From Plasmodium malariae (lineage: Eukaryota > Apicomplexa > Aconoidasida > Haemosporida > Plasmodiidae): a stretch of 64,000 nt of DNA. Positions 29,096 to 40,906 of the stretch are shown piece after piece. A program made the translations under genes and the position numbers. The stretch covers positions 1,508,001-1,572,000 of the forward strand of contig NC_041787.1 in the NCBI RefSeq assembly GCF_900090045.1, read 5' to 3'. A model generated the notes under the pieces. The model made no database searches, was not told the origin of the DNA, and worked only from the letters and a program-made list of their open reading frames with translations. Every line of letters begins with the position of its first letter. Position 1 is the stretch's first letter.

Positions 29096-29250
29096 TTAAA
29101 TAAAATAAAACGAAGCAAAATAAAACGAAGTAAAATAAAACGAAGTAAAATAAAACGAAGCAAAATAAAACGAAGTAAAATAAAACGAAGTAAAATAAAA
29201 CGAAGCAAAATAAAACGAAGCAAAATAAAACGAAGCAAAATAAAGCAAAA
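29096..29250. repeat. 15-bp tandem repeat (AAAATAAAACGAAGY)n
   Basis: About ten copies of AAAATAAAACGAAG followed by T or C, ending about 75 bp before the start codon of the nucleoredoxin-like gene. The 15-bp period keeps frames open on the opposite strand. Confidence 0.93.
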
Positions 29251-29325
29251 CAAAATAAGCACACATCTAAGTATAGAAGCAAATACAGTTGTTCATTCTT
29301 TTTTTTTGTTTTATTCCATTTTATA

Positions 29326-29770
29326 ATGACAAAAACTCTCCTTTTTTTTATTTTTCAAGTGTTTGCAATATGTGTCAAAAATGTTAAATCAGTAAGAGAA
29401 AAGAAATAAATAATTATGTCGAAGAGTTGCCAAATTATTTTGTTGTATACATACATACGTATATATGTGTGCACATTTTGCTTTACGTTTGAAATGATGC
29501 GTTCTTGTGATTTATGTATATGTAATTTAACCGTATGTACGCATTCATAATTTTTTTTTTATTTTTCTCAAGGTTAATCATAAAAAATCTTTTACAATAA
29601 ACCATGTAAATATACCGGTAGGTTTGCGGACGAACAAACATAGGAAGTAAGTAAATATAAAATTGTAAAGAAGCCGAAATAATGGACATGTGGAAATATT
29701 TGTGTACATCCATATATGTGTACATGTATGCACACACATAAAAACACATATGTATTTGTATTTGTATTTG

Positions 29771-29812
<42 letters not shown>

Positions 29813-31943
29813 TGTCTGTTTTGGTCACATTCCAACGGCTGCTAACTTTTTTTCGTGTGCATTTTCTTTGCATGCTTTTTTTATGCACTGTTCATATTTT
29901 TAGTGTGAAAAATAGGTCAAATTTTTCGAATTAACTTTTTTTTTTCACCATTTCTCCTGAACATGCAATTTGCCCATCATTCTTGCCGCGCATTTTTCCC
30001 CTCTTTTATCTGCTTATTTTTGTGCCCATCTCATATCCTGTTACAGGTTTGCATACGTAGACTTGAGGAGGAACAAGTCCGAAGAGGGGAGGAGAAATCT
30101 GTTGGAGGGGAATTTATCTAGGCAGAAATGCCCCCTGAGGAAAGTTAGTTTGAAGGGTCTTATAGGTGTTACTGGTATTTCAATTCCTTTATTTTTAGCT
30201 AGCTTATTGATATATAATAAATTAAGATTTGATAATAAGAATTTAAGTGATGCTGAAAAGATCATGGGAAAGTATTTATATAAACATGAAAAAAATTTAT
30301 TTTTTGGGAATAATTATGATGATGAAAAACCATATAATATATTTTATATAATTAGTAATATATATAATAATGTGATAACGTTTATTAATTTTTATATAAA
30401 TGTAAAAAAGGTTTGTACTAAAGAAAACGCAAATGAATATACGATATTATTTTTCCATTCTTATAATGTAGATAAATTCTTACGTGCACGAAATATTAAA
30501 ACATATGCTGATAGATTAAAAGACATATATAAAGAGATTAATAAAAACAATAATGTGAATGTAGTTTATGTACCCTTAGATAGTAAACTGTTATTTAATA
30601 TAAAACATTTTAGCAATATGAACAACTGGTATAGTGTATTATTTCATGATAAAAGACATATTTTAAAATTAATTAAAAATTATAATATTATGAATATTCC
30701 TACCATGGTTTTATTAGATAAAAATATGAACATTATAAATGATAATATAAATTATTTATTACTATATGAAAGTAAACATTTTCCCTACAAAAACGTGAAC
30801 AATTTTACGTATATAAACCACTTATATGATAAAAATAACAATAAATATAATTTCAAAGATTTAAATTCAGACTATATAGTTTTTTACTTTAATAACGACA
30901 AAGATAATAAAGAAGATATGCAATCCTTGTTAAGAATAAAAAAAAAATTAGCAAAAAAGAACATAAAACTGGACATTATTTATATAAAAGATATGGAAAG
31001 AAAAAAAGGAGGTAAAAATAATAAGAGTAGTGCTGATAATGTTATTGGTAGTTCGAGTAAAAAAGATGATCCGAGCGAGGGCACCAAGGAAGAACATAAC
31101 AATGACAATAGTAGTAGTAATAATAATAATGAAAATAAAAATAATATTAATCACAATAATGGTGGTAATGGTGATAATAATAATAAAAATAATAAAAATG
31201 GTAAAGGAGAGAAAGAAGACAAGCAGGATAACAGTAATAAAGAGACATTCTCGTTGAATAATGGAAAATATAGTGATACTAACGAAGACAAAGGTAGTGC
31301 AAACTATCTTGATGATGTGTACTATTTAGGAAGTCAAGAAAATAATGCTATTTATAAACTTTTATTATATGATATTTTTGATGTTACATTTAAGCCTGTA
31401 AGTATTTTGGCTAATAAAAAGGGAAATATATTAAATAAATATATTAATGTTAGTAAAAAAGATAACGAAATATCAACATTTATTTTAAATAATCATAAAA
31501 GTTTAAATGAACAAGTTAATGAAAAAAATTATATGTTTAAATATGATAATATTAGTAACTTGAGTAATTTAAATGTGTTTGCACCAATTTTTATCTTATT
31601 TAGCGAAAAATTAGATTTTGATTTATTAAATCAGTATGATTCACTAATTGAAGAATATAGTAAAAATAGAAAGGGAAAAAGAATTAACTTTTATTTTTTA
31701 CTTAACGAGGATAAAAAATACGAAGCTTTAAAGAAACTTTGTTCAGTTAATGATACAACTCAAGTACTCATATTAGATTTATTCAACCAAAAATTATTTA
31801 AAGAAAATATTAATAATATTAACATTATACAAAAGATAAATGGAAAAAGCGTGATCAACAAAGAAAATTTTTTTAATTTTGTGAACAGGTACTACAATGA
31901 TGATTTGTACTCATCTACTATTGTTTTAACGAAGGAAGCATAG
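29326..31943 (+). CDS. nucleoredoxin-like thioredoxin-fold protein with apicoplast-type leader
   Basis: Exons 29326-29391, 29573-29646 and 30047-31943 join to 678 residues. Exon 1 encodes a short signal peptide (MTKTLLFFIFQVFAIC); exons 2-3 continue with a basic, Asn/Lys/Arg-rich stretch like an apicoplast transit peptide. A membrane-type segment follows at about 86-105 (ISIPLFLASLLIY). Residues about 178-275 match the nucleoredoxin/tryparedoxin fold (ILFFHSYNVDKFLRARN, then NIPTMVLLDKN with the cis-Pro), but YNVD stands where WCPPC should be, so no redox cysteine pair. A second such unit is split by an Asn-rich insert (about 372-462). The C-terminus from about 559 (APIFILFSEKLDFDLL) resembles the third domain of nucleoredoxin. 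A structural or chaperone role in the apicoplast is inferred. Downstream exons are firm; exons 1-2 rest on phase and composition. Confidence 0.85.
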
Positions 31944-32485
31944 CCCAACGGATTATATGCACAAGTGTGTATATGCAGCTGCATGTATAAACATATAAAA
32001 ATGAAAAGGCCTTAACGCACTTTTCAATTTTTTTTTAATATTTTTGTTGAAATAAGATTGTCTACATTCTCCCCGTGCGTTAGTTTTGTAGTATTATATA
32101 CACATTTGTATTTTTATCCTTATTTTTATTGTTATATTTAACGCAATTACTATTCATTTCCCCCCTTATAATTAATTTACCTTTGTTTATACTTCCTATT
32201 TACAACCTATATCATGTGTGACTTTGCCTACATAATGTATATATAATACATTCGTATATACATTTTTTTTCATGCGATAAAATTATTTTCAATTTTTATT
32301 TTTTTAAAATATTATGAGCATTTTCTTCAGTCATATTCTCTTATAATTAGAAACATTAATTTTTTTTTATTGATTTAATTAAAGAATAAATAAATATTTG
32401 TTTGTTAAGTTTTAAATTAACCTCTTTGTACCTTTAATACAACTCTATGTATTTTTAAAAAAGTAATAAATAAATAAATAAATAA

Positions 32486-32519
<34 letters not shown>

Positions 32520-33210
32520 GAAAAAAGAAAGAAAGAAAAAAAAATGTATGAACAGTTCATATGTAATCATTAACTATTAATGTATATTATTGCAAATTAA
32601 GGCGAATTTTTTTTCCCTATAACTTCTAAATATTAGCGCACGTAAGAAGGAGAAAACAAATATAACTTTTTTTACTTCGGTAAGGAAACCATTAGACGAC
32701 ATGAAGATAAAAATATATACCTGTGTTTATGTTTGTGTGTATGTTTATGTTTATGTGTATGTTTATGTTTATGTGTATGTTTATGTTTATGTTTATGTTT
32801 ATGTGTATGTTTATGTTTATGTTTGTGTTTATGCTTGTGTCTGTATTTGCAGCATCAACAGCGCACTTAATGTATTAAGAAATGAAAGTAAATCTGCGGC
32901 GTAAGAAAATTCAACAGAATGTTCTATAGTGTGTTAAACATACGTTTATAAAAATTAATTAAAGTGAAGATATTTGCATACATAAATACACATATATGTA
33001 TGGGGGTACACATACAAAAGTGTACATAAATAAGAATATTTAAAAAACTATGAGGCAGAAAATGAAACCTACCTAAGAAAAAGCTACAAGAAAAAATAAA
33101 AAATTTCAATATTCCATATAACATAAACTAATTTAAAAAGATATAGTAATACACACACATAAATGAGTCATATGAAAGCCTAATACTCCAAACACAATAA
33201 AATTACAAAA
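31944..33210. other. intergenic between convergent genes, with TTTATG repeat
   Basis: Tail-to-tail spacer with AT-rich sequence, an (AAAT)n run near 32465-32490, a short TA tract, and a GTTTAT/GTGTAT hexamer repeat at 32720-32845. No gene is seen. Confidence 0.7.
32720..32845. repeat. hexamer repeat (GTTTAT / GTGTAT)n
   Basis: About 20 hexamers of GTTTAT alternating with GTGTAT. It produces a false Val-Tyr open frame at 32701-32904. Confidence 0.92.
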
Positions 33211-36200
33211 TTATTTTCTTTTTCCTTTATATCTTCCTTTTTTTATCTTTCTATTAAATACTTTTTGCTTTTTTTTACACTTTATCTTAGTTGGTTTAAA
33301 AATATTTTTCTTTTGAATACTTACATTTTTTGACATATTAGCCGTAGAAAATATGTTATCGACATTGTCTATATTCAACAGTTTGTAATATTCATCTTTG
33401 GTTATTTTTTTTTTTTTTAACTTTTTATATAATTTTTCTTCGAAAAATAAATCATCAATTTCATCTTCTTCCATTTGTCTTTTTTCACGTTTTCTCTGAA
33501 CAGTAGTTTTTTTTTGTTTTTTTTTTTTCATTTTTTGCTTTTTTTTGTTCTTTATCGTGTTCTGCTCCTTTTGCTGAAAATTTGAATATTTTTTACATTC
33601 CAAATCTCCTTCTTTCTCTTTATTTTTCAAATCTCCTTTCACTTTGTTTTTCCTATTTTCCTGTCTCTTTTTCTCCTTTTCTTCGTTTTTGTACGGTATA
33701 TCAAAAGTGTTAATGTTAATTTTTTGGAAATTCTTAATTTTGAATTTCTCCTTAAATTTCGGTAATTTAACTAAAGCAAAGGCGTAGCACAAATGCTTTA
33801 AGTTTATTTTGTTCAATGAAAAAATGAAATTTAACTGATGGTTTCTGTAAAACTCTATATACGAAAGAAATGCTTTCGTTGAAAGTGAGAATATTTCTCT
33901 GTATTCAATTACAAAAAAGACCAAATATTTTAAAAATAAGGTAACCATATTGTTTAATAAAATAATGTTTCTCTTTTCTGTCGACTCGCATTTCTTATCC
34001 GCATCATTACTATCTCTCTTGCTACAAACGTCGTTGTTATTATCATTGTTCTTATTGTCATTGTTGCTACAGCTACTGCTACTACTGCCTTCATCCGTGC
34101 AATTTTTTTTTTTTCCCCTCCCCACTTTCTTATCCGCATTGATATTCCCACCCATAAATTGCTCACCGTAATAATTCTGATAAAAATGAAAAAAAAAATT
34201 TTCATTCTTGTCAAGTGTTGTTATATTTTTTTTATTTTTTCTTGATATATCCAACGCTTCTTTACTTAATATGTTCTCATATTTCATCATACGCAATTCA
34301 TAATTAAACATAATTTGAAACATGTCAGTTTTTTTAAAATTAACAATATGTACCTTTTTATTTTTTAAGAAGTATATATACTCCTTTTCTTTTTTATTTA
34401 ATAAAACAATGCTTTTTCCTTTCTTATCAAATCTCCCTGTTCTTCCACTTCGATGAATATAAGTCATATTTTTATTTGCAACATCATAGTTCAAGACCCA
34501 GTGTACATTAACATTAATTCCCCTACTCATAATATCAGTACAGAAGATAACTTTTGTAGTAAACTTATTTTTGTTTTCCATTATTTTTTTATAAGCACCA
34601 ATTCTTTTTTTATCTTTCATTTTTCTATGAATTTTTAAAAGTGTAAATTTCTTTTTGTTCCCTATATATTTTTCAATATAGCAAATAATTTTTGCAAATT
34701 GATCCAGTTCATTTTCTTTATATATATTATTATATCTCTTATTAAGGCTTCTTATTTTTTCAAAATATTCTTTCCTATTATTTTTTTTTATTGTTAGAAT
34801 ATTTTTAAATAGATGAAAATAAAACTCAACACAAAAACAAGTCGAAAAAAATATTATAATGTTTTCTCCCGAATTAACAACTGTATTTAAGAATTTAAAA
34901 AGAAAAAAGCTTTTGTCTAAATTTCTTAAAACATAGTAATAATTTTCTATTTTTTCTGGCAATTGAAATGTGTTACTTGCATTTTCATTACTATAGTCAT
35001 GTATATTAGCATCAGCATTAACATTAATGGTACTACTTTTACTATTAATACATTTCGTAAAGTATTTTACTTTATTTGAAAACATATTATAAAACTTCTC
35101 TTCATGTAGGCAAGTTGCACTACATATACATGTACAGTACTCTTTTTGTACGACATTTTTTATTATATCTTTAACATAACTAATATAACTTTCTTCTAGC
35201 AATTTATCCCCTTCATCTAATATTAAATATTTTAATTTACTTGTGTCAAAGAGGGAGCCATTGCTCCTACTATTACCACTACTACGACTACCACTAATAT
35301 GCCTACTGTTGTTATACTCATTAAACAGGACAGATAACTTTCCTGGGGTCCCTACAATAATTTGATATCTATTTTTTTTTTTTTTTTCATTTTCAATTAT
35401 TTTTAAATCCTCCTGTATTTTTATTGCTCCTCGTAAGAGCAGAACGTTTATAAAGAAATTCTCCTTATTCAATGTTTTAAAGTCTATATGAAACTTTTGC
35501 GCATAATACAATCTAATGAAAAATAAAAATTTATTTATCACATTGTAAATTTGTATGCACAACTCTCTTGTAGGGGTTATTACAATACCACTCACGTTTA
35601 ATCCTTCGTGCTTTTTAACCTTTTGCTCAAAGGAGCATAAATTATTTTTTATTCCTTCTTGAGCACATTCAATAATGCTGTAGTTAGCGGCTGTTATGGG
35701 ATCTTCTACTGGGTCTACTACTGGTCCTGTTACTGGGCCTACAACTGGTCCTGCTACTGGGTCCACTACTGGTCCTTCTATTGGGCCTACTACTGGTCCT
35801 GCTACTTTACCCGCTGTTGGACCTACTACTGGGTCCTTCTTCGCTTCTTCCCCTCTAGTGCCTCCATCTTGCTCGATAACCTCTCTTAAAATTTCCTTTT
35901 GTATTATATTATTATTGTACATAATGAAATTATCTATATCTATGTGAACATATGAGCTACATTTTTGTATATCAACATTTTCGAAATAATCGTAAATAGA
36001 TTGCATACTGTCTTTGTTGTACAAAACATTACTACCTATATCTTTGTTATTTTCAACATAAAGTTCAGAATGGTGTTTATTTATATATCTTCGTTTACAG
36101 CTAACCAAATACTGTAATATTGGTATTACAAAGCATAATGTTTTTCCGCTACCTGTTTCTGAATGTAGTAAAACATTTTCTTCTTTTATAATATTTGGTA

Positions 36201-36318
36201 TCGCATTTTTTTGTATATTGACACAAAAAAAATATTTTTGCATGAACAGAGAAAATATTATGGACTCGTCTAAGTTGAGTTCTGTAAAGGGAACTTTTTC
36301 CTTTTCCTCTTCTCTCAT
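33211..36318 (-). CDS. DEAD-box RNA helicase, DDX55/Spb4 type
   Basis: A single exon of 1035 residues. Helicase motifs in order: Q-motif region (about 11-42), SETGSGKT (53-60), TPTREL in ITPTRELCIQ, VGTPGKL, LILDEGDKLLEE (near 369; motif II is DEGD), CSATC (near 400), and HRSGRTGR (near 624). The tail is diagnostic: LSTKAFLSYIEFYRNHQLNF, then LKHLCYAFALVKLPK and FDIPYKNEEKEKKRQ, which follow the DDX55/Spb4 pattern (RAF.S....Y..H.C..IF, FALLR.PK, TIPFKDK..EKQR). Spb4 acts in 60S subunit assembly in the nucleolus, so that role is inferred. The protein is larger than yeast Spb4 (about 600) because of inserts: a Pro-Val-Gly repeat at about 162-209, Asn/Ser-rich runs near 715-770, and a Lys-rich C-terminus. 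Confidence 0.93.
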   Translation of the reverse strand: MREEEKEKVPFTELNLDESIIFSLFMQKYFFCVNIQKNAIPNIIKEENVLLHSETGSGKTLCFVIPILQYLVSCKRRYINKHHSELYVENNKDIGSNVLYNKDSMQSIYDYFENVDIQKCSSYVHIDIDNFIMYNNNIIQKEILREVIEQDGGTRGEEAKKDPVVGPTAGKVAGPVVGPIEGPVVDPVAGPVVGPVTGPVVDPVEDPITAANYSIIECAQEGIKNNLCSFEQKVKKHEGLNVSGIVITPTRELCIQIYNVINKFLFFIRLYYAQKFHIDFKTLNKENFFINVLLLRGAIKIQEDLKIIENEKKKKNRYQIIVGTPGKLSVLFNEYNNSRHISGSRSSGNSRSNGSLFDTSKLKYLILDEGDKLLEESYISYVKDIIKNVVQKEYCTCICSATCLHEEKFYNMFSNKVKYFTKCINSKSSTINVNADANIHDYSNENASNTFQLPEKIENYYYVLRNLDKSFFLFKFLNTVVNSGENIIIFFSTCFCVEFYFHLFKNILTIKKNNRKEYFEKIRSLNKRYNNIYKENELDQFAKIICYIEKYIGNKKKFTLLKIHRKMKDKKRIGAYKKIMENKNKFTTKVIFCTDIMSRGINVNVHWVLNYDVANKNMTYIHRSGRTGRFDKKGKSIVLLNKKEKEYIYFLKNKKVHIVNFKKTDMFQIMFNYELRMMKYENILSKEALDISRKNKKNITTLDKNENFFFHFYQNYYGEQFMGGNINADKKVGRGKKKNCTDEGSSSSSCSNNDNKNNDNNNDVCSKRDSNDADKKCESTEKRNIILLNNMVTLFLKYLVFFVIEYREIFSLSTKAFLSYIEFYRNHQLNFIFSLNKINLKHLCYAFALVKLPKFKEKFKIKNFQKININTFDIPYKNEEKEKKRQENRKNKVKGDLKNKEKEGDLECKKYSNFQQKEQNTIKNKKKQKMKKKKQKKTTVQRKREKRQMEEDEIDDLFFEEKLYKKLKKKKITKDEYYKLLNIDNVDNIFSTANMSKNVSIQKKNIFKPTKIKCKKKQKVFNRKIKKGRYKGKRK
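35692..35833 (-). repeat. in-frame Gly-Pro-Val repeat within the helicase
   Basis: The coding sequence repeats units such as GPVVGP, GPVVDP and GPVTGP at residues about 162-209, between motif I and motif Ia. At DNA level it is a 15-18 bp series of CTACTGGTCC/CTACTGGGCC type, much richer in G+C than its surroundings. Confidence 0.9.
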
Positions 36319-36417
36319 TTTTTTCGTAATTTTGTTATATTGATATTTTTGTAAAATTTAAATAGGCGATATCTTTATATTTCTTTTTTTTGTATCTCTA
36401 CTTATGTTTTGCTTTTT

Positions 36418-36572
36418 TGCATTTTTGCTTTTTAGCATTTTAGCATTTTAGCATTTTAGCATTTTTGCATTTTTGCATTTTAGCGTTTTTGCATTTTAGC
36501 GTTTTTGCATTTTAGCGTTTTTGCATTTTAGCATTTTTGCATTTTAGCATTTTTGCATTTTAGCATTTTTGC
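36418..36572. repeat. 9-bp repeat GCATTTTAG / GCATTTTTG
   Basis: About 17 units of GCATTTTAG, GCATTTTTG and GCGTTTTTG, starting 100 bp upstream of the DDX55-type start codon (on its 5' side). Confidence 0.93.
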
Positions 36573-38399
36573 TTTTTTTCTCTTTTTTATTTTTTTTTTT
36601 TGATATGCTTCCCATTACGTTGTAATAATTTTTCGTACCCTTTTATTTCAATCTTTTAATTTATTTTACCTCCTGATAGTTAAAAAAGTGTGGTCTGGCT
36701 CCGTTATTGTTTTTCATAACAGGAACAACTATATTGCAAATATTATTTCAACTATTTTGCTTCTTTTTATTATTATTATTATTTTTCTTTCCTTTTGTAG
36801 ATGATACAACTGTTTGTACAAATATTTATGCACTTGTTACAAAAATTTATGCATTTTTTTTTTTTTTTTTTAACTTTTATTTCTTGTATTTTTAATTGGA
36901 GGGATAAAATTATATAGCTAAAAGGATAATAAGCTTAATAAAAGATGTATTGTTCATTTGTTTTTCTATTAAACGATGATTTATTAAAATTACTCAAAAT
37001 TACGATGATATATATTTCTATAAATAGTAAAATTTCAAATTACATGTAAATGTTACAAAGGGAATTAAGACGTGAAAGAGAAACATAATGAAATATTGTA
37101 CGAGGAGAACGTACCACATTATTATATTAATTAAAAGATGGAACAGAAGGATGCCCATAGGTTTTGTATATAATATAATATAGTGTTGGCTTCTTATAAA
37201 AAAATTCCTATAACATTACTGCCAATGTAGCTTTTATTTATTTTATATTAATATATATGAATGCGTAAAATAGCCCACAATATTATGGTTAAACAAAAAA
37301 AGGGGACTTACAAATCTGTAACTGGCTTTATGCACACTTTTACATTTTATGAACTATTTTTTGTTAATAATGGAATGTAAATATGTATAAACGTATTATT
37401 CGTAAGGTTACATACTTATATAAATGTTAAAGTCATATCTCAATATATACACATAAATGAGTAGGTTAATGTACTTCTTCGCCTACGGGGTAGTTTGTAG
37501 CAAGACCAATAATAGGTAAAAGGAAGAAAAAGTAAAATAAAATAAAAAATAAAATAAAAAATAAAATAAAAAATAAAATAGAAAAAAATAAAAAAAAATA
37601 AAAAAAAATAAAAAAAAATAAAAAAATAAAACAAAACAAAACAAAACAAAGAAACGTTAACAAATATAACAATAAATATGACAACATACACATCAATGAG
37701 TGTTATCAATAAATATGATAGTGTATACTCGTGAATAACTGGCATTACATTTTCCTTTTGAAAAGTTTTAATGTTAAAAAGGGGTTATGTGCACGTATAT
37801 TTAAAGAGAGCAGTTACTGACTATTTTATTATATAAACAAATGATGATAAATGGTCTTATTTTCCTTTTTAATTTATTTCATTTCCACTCCATGTATGTG
37901 TATATTCATTTTACTCTATTATATTTTATTTTTATTTTATTCTTTTGCGTTTATGTGGCATTTTCAGCTTATACAATTATTTTCATCTTCCCTTTAACGT
38001 TTACCTTGTGGTGTGCTCTTTTCTTATGTTCATATTGGTACGTACGTATATATGTATGTACGTATATATGTATGTACATATAGATATTTATGCATATATG
38101 TTATATGTGTGTATAAATTAACGGTGTGGGGGTTCTTATTATTAGTGCAAAAAAAAATTGCTACTTAAAAGCAGTTAAACTAGAAATGCTTATAAACCAA
38201 ATACATACCTGTGGCATGTACTTGTTTATACATATTACATGTGGGCATACTTGTTTAATTTATTTTTTAGTTATCATATGCTCCTTTAAGATAAAAATAA
38301 ATATACGTGCCTTATTATTTCACTTATCCTATTAATATTATTATCACTATATAAAAGAGAAATATGATGCCATGACACAATAACAATAATATGTATGTA

Positions 38400-38790
38400 A
38401 TGTATATATATATAAATGTATATATATATAAATGTGTAGGTATATAAATGTATATATATATAAATGTGTAGGTATATAAATGTGTAGGTATATAAATGTG
38501 TAGGTACATAAATGTATATATATATAAATGTGTAGGTATATAAATGTATAGATATATAAATGTGTAGGTATATAAATGTATATATATATAAATAGGTATA
38601 TAAATGATATATATAAATGTATAGATATATAAATAGATATATAAATGATATATAAATAGATATATAAATGTATAAATATATAAATGTATATATAAATGTG
38701 TAGGTATATAAATGTATATATATATAAATGTGTAGGTATATAAATGTATATATATATAAATGTGTAGGTATATAAATGTATATATATTTA
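38400..38790. repeat. 16-bp AT-rich repeat (TATATAAATGTGTAGG type)
   Basis: Alternating units of AAATGTGTAGGTATAT and AAATGTATATATATAT with shortened variants in the centre (38600-38690). Confidence 0.9.
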
Positions 38791-40763
38791 CTTATATGTA
38801 CATGATCGACGTCGTAATAAAATTCCGTTCCTTCTGTTCATTATAAAGTTGTCTAGAATGAATCATGTAAAAGCCCTTAGTCAACTTGTACGTGCTATTT
38901 CTGCAAGTACACAATAATTATTTATTGAGAATTTATTCCTCTTTGTTTCAGAAATAAAAAGGTAGAAAAAAAAAATAATAAATATAAGAATAAACAAATA
39001 AACGCGGAAGAATTAAACAGAGAAACCCTTTTGTTGAAAAGGAAATGATTTACTTGCTTTTCCACACTTGCATCTTTTATAAAACATTTAAAAAAAAAAA
39101 AAAATTGAAAAAAAATTAAAATTAAAATTTTTAGCAATTCCATTTATACACAAAGAGGTTTTATTCTTTCAATTTTTTTTTTTTTTTTTTTTTTTCCAAC
39201 CTTAAAAAAAATATATTTTACTTATTTGTTACTTATTTAACCTAAATTACTGCTAACAGTAGTAAAGTTAAATTGCACAACTGTTCTTGTTTCTTCAAAT
39301 GGTTTTTAATAATGATGAAGCATATATAAAAAATTGTACGAATATAACTGCGTGGGATTAAACAAAAGAAAAAAAAATTAAAATAAATTAAAAAATAAAT
39401 TAATAATTAATAAATAAAATAAGTTAATAAATAAATAATAGATAATAAATAATATATAAATAATGAATAATAAAGAATGAAGAATAAATATATAATAAAT
39501 ATATAATAAATGAATAATAAATATATAATAAATGAATAATGAATAATAAATATATAATAAATGAATAATGAATAATAAATATATAATATATAAATAATAA
39601 ATAAATGAAAAGTAAATAAAGCAGAATAAGACAGAGTAAAACAGAATAAAATAGAGTAAAAACAAATAAAACCATGTAAAATTAAATAATTGTGTAATAT
39701 TTAGAAGTACCGAAATTGTTAACACACTGTGCATTATTCCTCTTTATTTTCATTTCACACCCTTAGTACTGCTTCGCCTTTTTATTTATATTTTAGTTCT
39801 TTATTTTCAATTGTACATAAAACAAGTTTAAATACGTACATACATACATACATACACGCTCATTTCAAGTGCAAAAAGTAACACCAAAAGAAAAAGTTTC
39901 ATTAACGAAACGAAAAAAGTACTACTGAATTCATAAAATGTGCTGACCAATTAAGTTAAAATTAATTTGATAATTTTTACAAAAAAAAAAAAAAAAAAAA
40001 AAAATCAAAATAAAATAAAACAAAACAAAACAAAACATAAAAGAATGCTAATATTCTCTTTTTCTAAAAAAATTAAACGCTTCAATTCATTCGTTAACAT
40101 AAAAGTTGTAATTTTTAAACTGCGCTATTTAAATGTTACTCCTAAAATTTGAACTCGTTATAACATATATACACATTGAATCCTCTTATGCAAAAGAACT
40201 TGTTACAACTGCTAAAAAAAAAAATGCGTATTTCAAGTTTTAAATGTATTTTTTAAGTATTCATTTACTATTTTAATTATAATTATAAATGCACTTTTCC
40301 AATAATTTATACTCACATTTTTGTTCATTATTGTTCATTTTTTTTCCAGTTTGTTATTGTATTTTGACAAGATTGCACGCTACTATCAGATGATGCATAT
40401 ACGAGCATATCCAAACACATAAGCATACATACATTTATATATATACATGTGTGCGCCTAATATATACTAATAAGCAACACATTTTTTTACATTTTAAGTT
40501 TATGCCCCATTTGAATATCTCTTTAACGCATTAATTTTTTTATACGTACACGTGCATATATATATATGTTCCTCAGGAAAAAACACGAAAGTGGCTTTTT
40601 TTTTTTTTTTTTTTTTTTGCATCCCTATTTTTTTTACTTGATCTTTCAATTTATTAAATACTCTTAGCTTATTACTTCCCCTTACATTTTAAAAAGCTGG
40701 TTAAGTTGTGTGAAGTATTTTTAAAATTGTATGCAATTAACTGAAACAAAAAAAATAAAATAA

Positions 40764-40906
40764 GGGAACAAAGAAGGGAACAAAGAAGGGGACAAAGAAG
40801 GGAACAAAGAAGGGAACAAAGAAGGGAGCAAAGAAGGGAGCAAAGAAGGGAGCAAAGAAGGGAGCAACGAAGGGAGCAACGAAGGGAGCAACGAAGGGAA
40901 CAAATG
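40764..40906. repeat. 12-bp purine repeat (GGGAACAAAGAA)n
   Basis: About 12 units of GGGAACAAAGAA, changing to GGGAGCAAAGAA and then GGGAGCAACGAA, an all-purine-rich strand about 200 bp upstream of the FHA gene start. Confidence 0.95.

Larger units (their letters stand above)
26403..29325. other. 2.9-kb divergent promoter region
   Basis: Head-to-head spacer between GST (-) and the nucleoredoxin-like gene (+). It holds a (TA)n tract at 26962-27006, a TTTTATTTT low-complexity block (27740-27990) and a 15-bp repeat (29096-29250). Long frames here are low-complexity artefacts. No gene is supported. Confidence 0.7.

Noticed and set aside
29970..30046. Start of the nucleoredoxin-like protein at 29970
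   Set aside because: The segment lies before a good acceptor (TTACAG at 30041-30046), and upstream exons giving a signal peptide join in phase.
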